From Erysipelotrichaceae bacterium (GTDB lineage Bacteria > Bacillota_I > Bacilli_A > Erysipelotrichales > Erysipelotrichaceae): a stretch of 64,000 nt of DNA. The DNA lies in assembly GCA_017405785.1 (NCBI GenBank), contig JAFQZR010000018.1, positions 62,001-126,000 of the forward strand. Reading direction: 5' to 3'. This document shows positions 35,192-43,463 of this stretch, in pieces. Made by a program: the position numbers and the translations under genes. The notes beneath the pieces were generated by a model. That model was not told the DNA's origin, did not search any database, and saw nothing but the letters and a program-made list of their open reading frames with translations. Positions within the stretch are counted from its first letter, which is position 1, and the number at the start of each line of letters is the position of its first letter.

Positions 35192-35215
35192 GATTTAGTA
35201 AAGAAGGTACGAATA

Positions 35216-36745
35216 ATGAAACTGAATGCGGATATCATCTATAACGGACTGTCCAGATATTTTCAGTGTGAGATGCGTGGACCGGAGTTAACTGAGCTTT
35301 CATTGGGAAGAGCTGAATTTTATTTTGACGGTGATAATTCATTCCATAAAGATCATTTATATCTGGCCAGTGTAGATCATCTGCCACAGAGACCGCATAT
35401 TGAAAAAGGTTCCATGCTGATATGCATCGGTGACGGTTTTACACTTAATTACTACAAGGAAAGAATCACCCTGATCGTAATAAGAAAGAAACGGGATATT
35501 TTCAAAGTGCATCAGATTCTGCAGGACATATACAATCAGTATGATGAATGGGAAAATGCGATTTACAGAGACCTGGCAAAAGACGGTGATATTCAGTCAC
35601 TGATTTCCGATTCTGCATCCATATTTGGTAAACCGATCTATGTTCTGGACAGTGCCATTAAAATTGTGGCCTCAACGGAACGGAGTAATAAAGCCTGGAA
35701 CATGACTGACAGCGGGTCGCTAAACTTTGATTCAATGGATAAATACCTGTCTGCCTATGATCTGATGTTTGAAAAGCGAAATGCCATGATAATTGAGCTG
35801 TATGGAATCAGAACTCTGTGCGTTAACCTGTTTAATAAGGAAGGCCAGTATGAAGGATGCTTGTGCATTACTTCCCGGGAAACAGATTTTGCAGATGGGG
35901 AAGATAAGATGGCGGAATATCTGGCTTCCATGATCGAGATTGCCATTGAAAGAAATCCTGATATAATTAATGACTCACAGCCTTCACTGAAAAAAGTAAT
36001 TCAGGCTCTGACAGAAGAAATGCCTTTGTCTCATTCACAACGCATGATACTGTCCGGAAGTAACGGTAAAAAGGAATATATATGCATCTGCCTTCGTTAC
36101 GGTAAGGGCCACAATCAGCTGCCTCTTTCTTATATAAGTGACATATTTGAGGAAACTTTTGCGGATTCCTATGCTTTTTCCAGGGAAGACAGCATAATTG
36201 GGCTGGTAAATACTGACACTCTGAAAGATGATAAAAACGGCAGTTACAATGTTCAGCTGAACAAGAAACTCGGCGAATTTGTCAGAGGCATGCATCTGTG
36301 TGCAGGCATTTCAAATCAGTTCAGTGATCTGTATAATGTCAGGATCCATTACATGCAGGCTCTGGCGGCCATTGAAAACGGACTGATGATGAACAAGGAG
36401 AATGACTATTTCTATTTTTCCAGTTACGCCCTGAATCAGATGGTCGTCAATTCATTGGGAAACATGCCTTTACAGGCTTATTTTCCGGTTGGATTAAACA
36501 ACCTGATTGAACATGACCGCACATCCGGTGTTTCCTATCTGGAAACCCTGAAAGTATTCCTGGAAGAAAGCATGTCATACACTTCTACAGCTCAGAAGCT
36601 GTTTATTCACCGTTCAACTCTCATAGACAGAATTTCCAGAATAGAAAAGGAACTGAACGTTGATCTGAATGATTATGATCAGCGTCTGCAGCTGGAACTT
36701 CTACTGAAAGCCATGGATCTGGAGGAAACTCTCAGACAACAGTAA
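35216..36745 (+). CDS. PucR/CdaR-type transcriptional regulator
   Basis: 509 residues from the ATG with GAAGG 8 nt upstream. The N-terminal half is a sensor region. A central GGDEF-like/CdaR domain covers about 275-400 (YICICLRYGKGHNQ, CAGISNQFSD). The C-terminal PucR helix-turn-helix is SYLETLKVFLEESMSYTSTA then KLFIHRSTLIDRISRIEKEL. Such proteins are usually activators responding to a pathway substrate. It is divergent from the SDR-GcvT-folC operon and precedes the fhs cluster, the natural controller of both (inference). Confidence 0.85.
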   Translation: MKLNADIIYNGLSRYFQCEMRGPELTELSLGRAEFYFDGDNSFHKDHLYLASVDHLPQRPHIEKGSMLICIGDGFTLNYYKERITLIVIRKKRDIFKVHQILQDIYNQYDEWENAIYRDLAKDGDIQSLISDSASIFGKPIYVLDSAIKIVASTERSNKAWNMTDSGSLNFDSMDKYLSAYDLMFEKRNAMIIELYGIRTLCVNLFNKEGQYEGCLCITSRETDFADGEDKMAEYLASMIEIAIERNPDIINDSQPSLKKVIQALTEEMPLSHSQRMILSGSNGKKEYICICLRYGKGHNQLPLSYISDIFEETFADSYAFSREDSIIGLVNTDTLKDDKNGSYNVQLNKKLGEFVRGMHLCAGISNQFSDLYNVRIHYMQALAAIENGLMMNKENDYFYFSSYALNQMVVNSLGNMPLQAYFPVGLNNLIEHDRTSGVSYLETLKVFLEESMSYTSTAQKLFIHRSTLIDRISRIEKELNVDLNDYDQRLQLELLLKAMDLEETLRQQ

Positions 36746-36747
36746 AA

Positions 36748-36763
36748 GGCATCCTTGGATGCC
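36748..36763 (-). terminator. Hairpin terminator of the 71-residue protein gene
   Basis: GGCATC / GATGCC stem with a 4-nt loop. On the minus strand four T follow; on the plus strand there is no T run, so it mainly serves the minus-strand gene, possibly also stopping regulator transcripts. Confidence 0.5.
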
Positions 36764-36790
36764 CTTACATTACTCATTAAGATTTAGCTG

Positions 36791-37006
36791 TTATCTTGAG
36801 CAGGCTTTCAGTTCTGCATCGAGTTCATCAGCATGAGCAGCTACTTCTGCTGATTCAGGATAGCTTAACAGTTTACGGTATGTCAGACCGCCAACTAATT
36901 TCATGCGTGGGTCCTTTGTTGAACCAGGTGCATACTTCTCCATGACTGCTCTTCCTTCAGGTGATCTCATGATGTCTCTGATTTTTGAATCCAATGATAA
37001 TGCCAT
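36791..37006 (-). CDS. Small conserved-looking protein of unknown function
   Basis: 71 residues, soluble, with a strong AAAGGAGG ribosome site. Sequence features: SKIRDIMRSPEGRAVMEKYAPG, then DPRMKLVGGLTYRKL. From memory a similar short module (KxxEAxxxLEKYxPG ... MxxGMTLRxL) is found as a stand-alone protein or at the C-terminus of some Firmicutes enzymes, without an assigned role; I am not certain of that link. It sits between the regulator and fhs, so it may belong to the one-carbon locus. Confidence 0.7.
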   Translation of the reverse strand: MALSLDSKIRDIMRSPEGRAVMEKYAPGSTKDPRMKLVGGLTYRKLLSYPESAEVAAHADELDAELKACSR

Positions 37007-37082
37007 AATGTCCTCCTTTGACTGTTTATTATTATGTTTAATTCTTTCCCGAGAATCTAATTTTATGATAAATGGAGAGTAG

Positions 37083-37178
37083 GGATTATAAAATCCTATA
37101 AAAAGAGGTTATTTCGAACAAAAAACCATCAAATCATACGTTATACAATATAAACAGTGAAACAACCGTAAAATCCTA
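37083..37178 (+). repeat. Repeated TAAAATCCTA motif in the fhs leader region
   Basis: TAAAATCCTA occurs at 37089-37098 and 37169-37178, exactly 80 bp apart. The first copy is part of a small palindrome GGATT-ATAA-AATCC (37083-37096). They lie 75-165 nt upstream of fhs in an otherwise AT-rich 247-nt gap and may be regulator sites. No clear promoter consensus stands out. Confidence 0.4.
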
Positions 37179-37253
37179 CAGATTGCGGATAAAACAATTA
37201 ATGATGATTAAATAAACTATAAGTAGAATTATAGAAGAATATGAGGTAGAAGA

Positions 37254-38924
37254 ATGTTAACAGATATTGAAATTGCACAGGGATGTGAAAAGAAGAAGAT
37301 TACCGAAATAGCTGACACATTGGGTATTCCTGAAGAGTATGTTGAGCTATACGGGAACTGGAAGGCCAAAATCGACTACAAGCTGTTAAAGGATCTGGCT
37401 GACAAGCCGGATGGAAAGCTTATTCTGGTAACTGCCATCAACCCAACGCCGGCAGGCGAGGGAAAGACTACAACTACTGTTGGTCTGGCTGATGCCTTAA
37501 GACACATTGGCAAGAAGTCCGTTGTAGCCTTAAGAGAACCGTCATTGGGACCGGTTTTCGGTGTAAAGGGCGGAGCAGCCGGAGGTGGATATGCTCAGGT
37601 GGTGCCAATGGAAGACATCAACCTGCACTTTACCGGTGACTTCCATGCGGTAGGAGCAGCCAATAACCTTCTGGCAGCCATGCTTGATAATCATATTCAG
37701 CAGGGCAATGCCTTAAATATCGATCCGCGCAGGATCACTTGGAAGCGTGCTGTCGACATGAACGACAGACAGTTAAGAAACATCATCGACGGTCTGGGTG
37801 CCAGAACTGACGGTACTCCTAGACAGGACGGATTTGACATTACGGTCGCTTCCGAGGTCATGGCTGTGCTGTGTCTGGCCAGCGATATCACCGACTTAAA
37901 GGCCAGACTGGCCCGTATCGTTGTCGGTTATACCTATGATAATAAACCGGTTACAGCCGGAGACTTAAAGGCTCAGGGTGCTATGGCAGCCTTGTTAAAG
38001 GATGCTTTGAAACCTAATCTGGTCCAGACTCTGGAACATACACCTGCCTTTATCCATGGCGGACCATTCGCCAATATTGCTCATGGCTGCAACTCCGTAA
38101 CAGCTACCAGAATGGCTCTGAAACTCGGTGAGTATGCCGTTACGGAAGCCGGATTCGGTGCTGACCTGGGTGCTGAAAAGTTTATCGATATCAAGTGCCG
38201 TATGGCCGGCTTAAAGCCTGATGCAGTAGTAATAGTTGCTACAGTAAGAGCACTAAAGCATAACGGCGGTGTGGCTAAGGCTGATTTGGGTAAGGAAAAC
38301 CTGAAAGCTCTGGAAAAGGGCATGCCTAACCTGTTACAGCATGTTTCCAACATCACCAATGTCTTCCATCTGCCTTGCGTAGTAGCGGTTAATGTCTTCC
38401 CAAGTGATACCGAAGCCGAACTGAAACTGGTTGAACGGAAATGCCGCGAACTGGGCGTCAATGTAGCCATCAGTGAAGTATGGGCAAAAGGCGGAGAAGG
38501 CGGCATAGCACTGGCTGAAGAAGTTGTCAGACTGTGTGAACAGAAAAATGATTTCTCATTCTCCTATGAACTTGATAAGCCTATCATGGAGAAATTAAAT
38601 ACAATAGCCACCAGGATCTATCACGCTGACGGTGTAGATCTGGTTGGCAGTGCACCTAAGCAGTTAAAACAGCTGGAAGAACTGGGTTATGGCAATCTGC
38701 CTGTCTGCATGGCCAAGACTCAGTATTCCTTCAGTGATGATCCTAACAAGTTAGGAGCACCAAAAGATTTCCGTGTTTCAGTCAGAAATCTTAAGGTTTC
38801 CGCCGGAGCCGGATTCATTGTGGCTTTGACCGGTGAAATAATGACAATGCCGGGTTTACCTAAGGTACCGGCAGCTGAAAAGATCGATGTTGATGAAAAT
38901 GGTGTGATCACCGGATTGTTCTAA
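37254..38924 (+). CDS. fhs: Formate--tetrahydrofolate ligase
   Basis: Interconverts formate + ATP + THF and 10-formyl-THF + ADP + Pi. 556 residues, the standard length. The P-loop [37 protein letters not shown] and [11 protein letters not shown] are hallmark blocks. GAGGTAG stands 6 nt upstream of the ATG. First gene of fhs-fchA-folD-small protein. In a catabolic setting the reaction runs toward formate and makes ATP. Confidence 0.97.
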   Translation: MLTDIEIAQGCEKKKITEIADTLGIPEEYVELYGNWKAKIDYKLLKDLADKPDGKLILVTAINPTPAGEGKTTTTVGLADALRHIGKKSVVALREPSLGPVFGVKGGAAGGGYAQVVPMEDINLHFTGDFHAVGAANNLLAAMLDNHIQQGNALNIDPRRITWKRAVDMNDRQLRNIIDGLGARTDGTPRQDGFDITVASEVMAVLCLASDITDLKARLARIVVGYTYDNKPVTAGDLKAQGAMAALLKDALKPNLVQTLEHTPAFIHGGPFANIAHGCNSVTATRMALKLGEYAVTEAGFGADLGAEKFIDIKCRMAGLKPDAVVIVATVRALKHNGGVAKADLGKENLKALEKGMPNLLQHVSNITNVFHLPCVVAVNVFPSDTEAELKLVERKCRELGVNVAISEVWAKGGEGGIALAEEVVRLCEQKNDFSFSYELDKPIMEKLNTIATRIYHADGVDLVGSAPKQLKQLEELGYGNLPVCMAKTQYSFSDDPNKLGAPKDFRVSVRNLKVSAGAGFIVALTGEIMTMPGLPKVPAAEKIDVDENGVITGLF

Positions 38925-38937
38925 CGGAGGTGATTGG

Positions 38938-39555
38938 ATGCTTGATAAAAGTATCAGAGAATTTACTGAACTGGCAGCGAGCAAGGATCCTGTTCCCGGT
39001 GGGGGAGGAGTCAGCGCACTGGTAGGTTCTCTGGCTGCTTCTCTGGCCGAGATGGTTACCAATCTGACTGTCGGGAAAAAGAAGTACGCAGAATATGAGG
39101 AAGAAATATTGCGGATCAAGGAAAAAGCAGAGAGCTTAAGAAAAGACCTTCTTGAATGCATAAATGGCGATGCAGAGGCATTTGAACCTCTTGCCAGGGC
39201 TTATTCCATGGACAGAAATGATCCGGACTATGCTGAAACGATGGAGAAGTGTCTGCAGGATGCAGCGGCTTCACCGTTAAGAATACTGGGATTGTCATGT
39301 CAGGTCGTGGCACTTGATGAACGACTGGCCCAAATCGGTTCAAAACTGGCAGTGTCAGATGCAGCAACGTCAGTGATGCTGGCCCATGGGGCAATATATG
39401 GGGCTAAGATCAATGTGCTGGTCAATACCAGACTGATGAAGAACAGACAGATCGCTCAGGATATCGACCTGATGGCTGAAGATCTGGTCTGTGAATATGC
39501 TCCAAGAGCACTGAAATGCTTTGAAGCAATAGAAAAGAGGTTGTCCAATGGCTGA
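38938..39555 (+). CDS. fchA: Methenyl-THF cyclohydrolase / formimino-THF cyclodeaminase (FchA-like)
   Basis: 205 residues, corresponding to only the cyclodeaminase half of FtcD; there is no formiminotransferase domain. Key stretch: SKDPVPGGGGVSALVGSLAASLAEM-like N-terminus (here ASKDPVPGGGGVSALVG) and NLTVGKKKY. In clostridia this short form is FchA, making 10-formyl-THF from methenyl-THF. GGAGG precedes the ATG; it starts 13 nt after fhs and overlaps folD by 8 nt. Reading it as FchA fits the neighbours better than histidine degradation. Confidence 0.88.
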   Translation: MLDKSIREFTELAASKDPVPGGGGVSALVGSLAASLAEMVTNLTVGKKKYAEYEEEILRIKEKAESLRKDLLECINGDAEAFEPLARAYSMDRNDPDYAETMEKCLQDAAASPLRILGLSCQVVALDERLAQIGSKLAVSDAATSVMLAHGAIYGAKINVLVNTRLMKNRQIAQDIDLMAEDLVCEYAPRALKCFEAIEKRLSNG

Positions 39556-40396
39556 GATACTTAAGGGAAAACCCGTAGCTGATCATCTGGATGATATAAG
39601 TCTGTCCAAATCAGAAGCCTTAAAAGAAAAGGGTATTATCCCGTTACTGGCTGTTTTAAGAGTCGGGGCCAGAGATGACGACATCTCCTATGAAAGAGGA
39701 GCATCTAAGAAGTGCCGGAAAACAGGTGTTGAAGTCAGATCAGTTGTACTTCCTGAAGATGTTGAACAGGAAGAATTCTACAGAACCCTGGATGAACTGA
39801 ATAATGATCCTTTGGTACATGGTATACTGATGTTCAGACCTTTGCCGAAATATCTGGATAATGAAAAAGCCCGTCTGTCAATCAATCCTGATAAGGATGT
39901 TGACGGCTGCGGCAACCGGTCATTAACAGGGGTGTTCATCAATAAGAAAATGGGATTTGCACCTTGTACTGCTGAGGCTGCCATGCAGATACTGGATTAT
40001 TACGGCATTGAGTTATCGGGTAAGAGGGTTGTGGTTATCGGAAGATCATTAGTGGTTGGTAAACCGTTGGCCATGTTGTTACTGAACAGAAACGCTACTG
40101 TCACCATCTGTCATAGCAAATCAGTAAACATACCTGAGATAACCAAAGAAGCAGATATAATCATCTGCTGTACCGGGCAGATGGAATCGGTAAACGCTGA
40201 ATACGTCAGAGAAGGGCAGACAGTCATCGATGTTGGCATTACCTATAACGAAAAGAAACAGAAGCTGTGCGGTGATGTTCTGTTTGAAGAGGTTGAACCA
40301 ATCGTAGAAAGAATTACACCGGTACCGGGAGGAGTCGGTTCCGTTACCACTTCAGTTCTGGTGTCACATGTCATCGAAGCTGCTGAAAGACAGTAA
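39548..40396 (+). CDS. folD: Methylene-THF dehydrogenase/cyclohydrolase
   Basis: Oxidises 5,10-methylene-THF to methenyl-THF with NAD(P) and can hydrolyse it to 10-formyl-THF. 282 residues. Catalytic Tyr and Lys in ISYERGASKKCRKTGVE, the conserved DKDVDGCGNRS block, PCTAEAAMQIL, and the Rossmann motif VVIGRSLVVGKP. With a separate FchA beside it, the dehydrogenase activity may be the main one. Third gene of the fhs operon. Confidence 0.94.
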   Translation: MAEILKGKPVADHLDDISLSKSEALKEKGIIPLLAVLRVGARDDDISYERGASKKCRKTGVEVRSVVLPEDVEQEEFYRTLDELNNDPLVHGILMFRPLPKYLDNEKARLSINPDKDVDGCGNRSLTGVFINKKMGFAPCTAEAAMQILDYYGIELSGKRVVVIGRSLVVGKPLAMLLLNRNATVTICHSKSVNIPEITKEADIIICCTGQMESVNAEYVREGQTVIDVGITYNEKKQKLCGDVLFEEVEPIVERITPVPGGVGSVTTSVLVSHVIEAAERQ

Positions 40397-40399
40397 GAT

Positions 40400-40621
40400 A
40401 TGCATAAACTGATAGAGACGAAAAAGCCCTCAGAAGCAATTGACGAGGATCAGCTGAAAGAAATTGACAGAGACCAGTATTACCATGCCTTAAATCTCAT
40501 CGATGAGTATGATGGGCTTGAACCAGATATATACGATGAGTGGAAAGAAGATGTTGATGCTCTGGAAGAACACTACCGTTACTTCGTATGGTCTAACATC
40601 ATTAATGGAAACGACAAATGA
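40400..40621 (+). CDS. Small acidic protein of unknown function in the fhs operon
   Basis: 73 residues, strongly acidic (many Asp/Glu, e.g. LIDEYDGLEPDIYDEW), no membrane segment. No family recognised. It begins 3 nt after the folD stop and is followed by a terminator, so it is the last gene of the one-carbon operon. Codon use matches its neighbours. Confidence 0.65.
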   Translation: MHKLIETKKPSEAIDEDQLKEIDRDQYYHALNLIDEYDGLEPDIYDEWKEDVDALEEHYRYFVWSNIINGNDK

Positions 40622-40624
40622 AAC

Positions 40625-40650
40625 AAAACCGGATAAGATAATCCGGTTTT
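40625..40650 (+). terminator. Rho-independent terminator of the fhs operon
   Basis: AAAACCGGAT / ATCCGGTTTT 10-bp stem, 6-nt loop, five T in total. Confidence 0.88.
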
Positions 40651-40659
40651 TGCATGAAA

Positions 40660-40681
40660 AAGAATCCCGGGCGGGATTCTT
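40660..40681 (-). terminator. Rho-independent terminator of the zinc-ribbon protein gene
   Basis: AAGAATCCC / GGGATTCTT stem with a 4-nt GC loop; the minus strand continues with a T run. Back-to-back with the fhs terminator. Confidence 0.82.
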
Positions 40682-40686
40682 AATAC

Positions 40687-41832
40687 TTATTTCTGTTCGG
40701 TTCCGTCTCTGAACAACTGAGTCCAGTCAAAGCCGGTGCTGTTGGAACTGTCATTGGTGCTGGTACCCTGGCTCGTAGCGTTCAGGATGCCGGTAAGAAT
40801 GTCAGTTAATGACAGACTGTTATTGGAAGATGTGGTGCTCTGATTCTGAGGTCTGTTGGCACCGGTAGTTGACAGCTTCTTGAGATTGGTCTTGTATGAG
40901 CTGTCCAGCTTGAAGGTGTTGACGAACTTCTCGAAATCAGCGGCTACACTGTTATAGCTGGCTTCCGTAGTGATCAGACCGAAGATCAGCTTACTGCCCC
41001 AGTGAATGTACTGGCCGACATTGGCACTGCTGTTCCGTCCTGTCAGTAAGGAAGTGAACAGGTTCACCATGTTGCTGTTGGCAGCTGACTTGGATGTCAG
41101 ACGGAATTCATAGGCGCCTAAGTCCGTACCCAGTAACATGACATATTTAGTCTTGTTCTGAGTGTAGGAATACTGAACCAGTTTGGATTCAGTTACAGGA
41201 ACTCCTGCTTCAAAAGTCAGATCATTATTATTGGCAAAGTATGAAGCAAATTCCTCAACTTCCTTTTCCATTTCCTTCTGGAATGTCTTGGAGTTTTCAG
41301 CATAGTAGCTTGGCAGTTTGCTGACAGCCTTGCCTGACAGTTTGGCATTCTGGACATATCCCGGAGCGATGGTGTTAATGTAGTTCTCGGTTGAATCAAG
41401 TCTGAGCATCGGAATGTTGAAATACTGGTTCATTTCACCGTCTTGGTGAGTTTCGTTCTGGTTAATGCCGTTGCGGACATCAAGGAAGTTATCACCAGTC
41501 TTGACGAACATGACTGCACTGTTGTCATTCTTCTGTACCTGGCAGATACCCAGATACTTGACCATTAAGCTCTGATTATAGCTCTTAATGCTTGCACCGT
41601 ACTGCCAGCCATCAGGTACTGTAGCGGTACCGATCTTCACTTTTGTTGAAGGATCAGTAAAGGTTACATTGTAATACTTGTTCTTGCCGGTAGTGATGTT
41701 CTGGTTGACAGATGTGGTATTACCGACATATCTGGCGGTTGAACCGCAGATAGGGCAGTATAAAGCATCACGGTCACTGTTGTAAGTGAAGGTTTCACCG
41801 CATCTGGTACACTGATAAGTTCTTGTACTCAT
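40687..41832 (-). CDS. Zinc-ribbon protein of unknown function
   Basis: 381 residues. An N-terminal zinc ribbon (Cys8, Cys11, Cys26, Cys29: CTRCG ... CPICG) is followed by a ~270-residue globular domain with no recognised motif and a Ser/Thr/Asn-rich tail (about 325-370) ending near SLTDILTGILNATSQ. No signal peptide or membrane helix, hence cytosolic. The middle domain (DGWQYGASIKSYNQ, FVNTFKLDSSY) resembles proteins that carry a stress- or lipid-related SCP-like fold only in general shape; no function is claimed. Confidence 0.75.
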   Translation of the reverse strand: MSTRTYQCTRCGETFTYNSDRDALYCPICGSTARYVGNTTSVNQNITTGKNKYYNVTFTDPSTKVKIGTATVPDGWQYGASIKSYNQSLMVKYLGICQVQKNDNSAVMFVKTGDNFLDVRNGINQNETHQDGEMNQYFNIPMLRLDSTENYINTIAPGYVQNAKLSGKAVSKLPSYYAENSKTFQKEMEKEVEEFASYFANNNDLTFEAGVPVTESKLVQYSYTQNKTKYVMLLGTDLGAYEFRLTSKSAANSNMVNLFTSLLTGRNSSANVGQYIHWGSKLIFGLITTEASYNSVAADFEKFVNTFKLDSSYKTNLKKLSTTGANRPQNQSTTSSNNSLSLTDILTGILNATSQGTSTNDSSNSTGFDWTQLFRDGTEQK

Positions 41833-41910
41833 ATAAACCCCCTGTTATTATTGACTAAACTATCTAATTACAATTTACCATTTTTCCATCCGTTTTTCCA
41901 TATACACTGC

Positions 41911-42663
41911 TTATATGATGTAATTCAGCAAAGCTAATACATAAAGGTGTACCGGATAGTAATGACGGTACAGGAAACGGAATGGTTTCGGTATATTACC
42001 GTACTCTCCATTGTATAAAGCCAGGAAAGGAACAGCCAGATAAGTATGCATGTTGACATTGCTGATGTGTAAACCGCGGCGCTGAATGTAACGCTGAACA
42101 GTGTCAAGATCATGCAAATAATAGAACAGACCGTCAAACAGTTCATTGTATACCAGTATGGCTATGATAACACCACAGCATAAGAGTCTTGTCGGTAAGG
42201 ACATCTTTTTATAATGCTTCAGGTATTCTCTGAAAATCAGCATCAGTATTATTCCGGAACTGAAATAGCCGAACCGTCCTGTGAAATTGATATAGATGAT
42301 CAGAAGCCAAACGGGAACGGATATATAAGGCTTGCGGAAGTAATCGGTAATGTAGATTCCAATGATATAGCTGGCAAACTGAAATAGCTGGTTCTGCATC
42401 TCCGTATCCCATGGACGGCCATAGAAAGCCAGGTCAAAACCGCATTCGGATATAGCTGCCATGATACACATGAAGATCATGTAGCGTTTGAATCGTTTCT
42501 CGTCTTTCAGCAGGTGTTCACATCCGTCCACGACCATTAAGGCATATAAAGGGAAGGCGATCCTTCCGATGCATCTGAAAGCGTCGTGCAGTTCAAAGAC
42601 AGCACCGATGTGGTCTATGGTCATGGTTATTAAGGCAATGATCTTAAGTATGTAAGCACTCAT
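41911..42663 (-). CDS. TraX family membrane protein
   Basis: 250 residues, about eight hydrophobic segments. The N-terminus LKIIALITMTIDHIGAVF and FRCIGRIAFPLYALMVVDG are the TraX signature; family members are acyltransferase-like membrane proteins named after the F-pilin acetylase. Chromosomal copies in Firmicutes have no known substrate. There is no Shine-Dalgarno site. TATAAT on the minus strand (42670-42675) lies only 6 nt before the ATG, so the transcript may be leaderless. Confidence 0.85.
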   Translation of the reverse strand: MSAYILKIIALITMTIDHIGAVFELHDAFRCIGRIAFPLYALMVVDGCEHLLKDEKRFKRYMIFMCIMAAISECGFDLAFYGRPWDTEMQNQLFQFASYIIGIYITDYFRKPYISVPVWLLIIYINFTGRFGYFSSGIILMLIFREYLKHYKKMSLPTRLLCCGVIIAILVYNELFDGLFYYLHDLDTVQRYIQRRGLHISNVNMHTYLAVPFLALYNGEYGNIPKPFRFLYRHYYPVHLYVLALLNYII

Positions 42664-42691
42664 ATCACCATTATACTACATCAGGGCATAT

Positions 42692-42717
42692 AAAAAGGAC
42701 CTTCAGAGAAGATCCTT
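42692..42717 (-). terminator. Rho-independent terminator of the CW_7 protein gene
   Basis: On the minus strand AAGGATC pairs with GGTCCTT (one G-U) around a 9-nt loop, followed by five T. Confidence 0.65.
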
Positions 42718-42727
42718 CAGTTTTCGA

Positions 42728-43354
42728 TTACTTTAATAATTCGTTTACTTTCTTCTGAACTGCGTAGTAGTCATAACCGGCAGCTGTCAGTCTGTTGTAT
42801 CTGTCATCGCCATTGCCCCAGTCGCCTCTGATGACTTCCTTGGCTACAGTAACGATATCCTTTAATGCAGGCTTTTCTTCCTTTGGCTCTTCCTTCTTTA
42901 CAGGAACCTTGATGACTGTTTCGCCCTTTGGTGTTCTGCCAGCCAGCAGGTCGTTAACGATGCCCTGAACTCTGTTGTAGTCAAAGCCGGCTTCAGTTAA
43001 TTTCTTAACTCTGTCATCACCATTGCCGTAGTCGCCTCTGATAACGTTCTTGGCAACATCAACCAGGTTAACTTCCTTGTATTCGATAACAGCTTCTTCT
43101 TCCTTCTTTTCGATTTTTTCCTTTACCTTTTCGAATGCAGCATCGAATGCGTTCTTGGCTTCAGTAACTGGTTCAGATTCCTTGGCTTCTGTAACTTTTT
43201 CCTTTACCTTTTCGAATGCAGCATCAAATGCACTCTTTGCTTCAGAAGCGGTTTCAGTAACCTTTTCTTCTACCTTTGCAGCAGTCTTTTCAGCATCTTT
43301 CTTGGTGTTGGCCAGACCCTTTTTCAGTTCTTCTAATTTGTCCTTAATTGCCAT
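42728..43354 (-). CDS. Cytoplasmic-looking protein with coiled coil and two CW_7 (Cpl-7) repeats
   Basis: 208 residues. The first ~105 are a charged Lys/Glu/Ala coiled coil containing a 27-residue tandem duplication (NAFDAAFEKVKEK units). Then come two CW_7 motifs: VAKNVIRGDYGNGDDRVKKL ... GFDYNRVQ and VAKEVIRGDWGNGDDRYNRL ... GYDYYAVQ. CW_7 modules bind muropeptides in the Cpl-7 phage lysozyme. Here there is no signal peptide, no lytic domain and no anchor. GGAGG ribosome site. Possibly abundant; role unknown. Confidence 0.8.
   Translation of the reverse strand: MAIKDKLEELKKGLANTKKDAEKTAAKVEEKVTETASEAKSAFDAAFEKVKEKVTEAKESEPVTEAKNAFDAAFEKVKEKIEKKEEEAVIEYKEVNLVDVAKNVIRGDYGNGDDRVKKLTEAGFDYNRVQGIVNDLLAGRTPKGETVIKVPVKKEEPKEEKPALKDIVTVAKEVIRGDWGNGDDRYNRLTAAGYDYYAVQKKVNELLK
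43114..43231 (-). repeat. 81-bp in-frame tandem repeat in the CW_7 protein gene
   Basis: The stretch CCTTTACCTTTTCGAATGCA recurs at 43120 and 43201, an 81-bp period equal to 27 codons, with near-identical flanks. It encodes the duplicated AFDAAFEKVKEK coiled-coil unit and reflects recent internal duplication. Confidence 0.8.
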
Positions 43355-43463
43355 ATTATTTCATTTCCTCCATTTTATTTAATTATATTATATATCTAAT
43401 TGTGGAATAATGCAGGAATTCTTGCTAAAATATAGAGGTATTTAAGAAAAGAGGACTGATTGT

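Larger units (their letters stand above)
34912..35215. other. Divergent control region of the THF operon and the PucR regulator
   Basis: 304 bases without a gene. It holds the ribosome site of the first SDR gene, an AT-rich stretch (about 34965-35030) likely to contain the minus-strand promoter (no close consensus match found), the 15-nt palindromic element, and the extended -10 promoter of the regulator. A TCAGAAACTGA mini-palindrome occurs near 35076-35086. Confidence 0.6.

Noticed and set aside
38938-39555. Histidine-degradation FtcD
   Set aside because: Only the cyclodeaminase half is present and no hut genes are near; fhs and folD neighbours favour the clostridial FchA role.
43114-43231. 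CRISPR-like or mobile repeat
   Set aside because: Only two copies, 81-bp period, in frame, coding for a duplicated coiled-coil unit.
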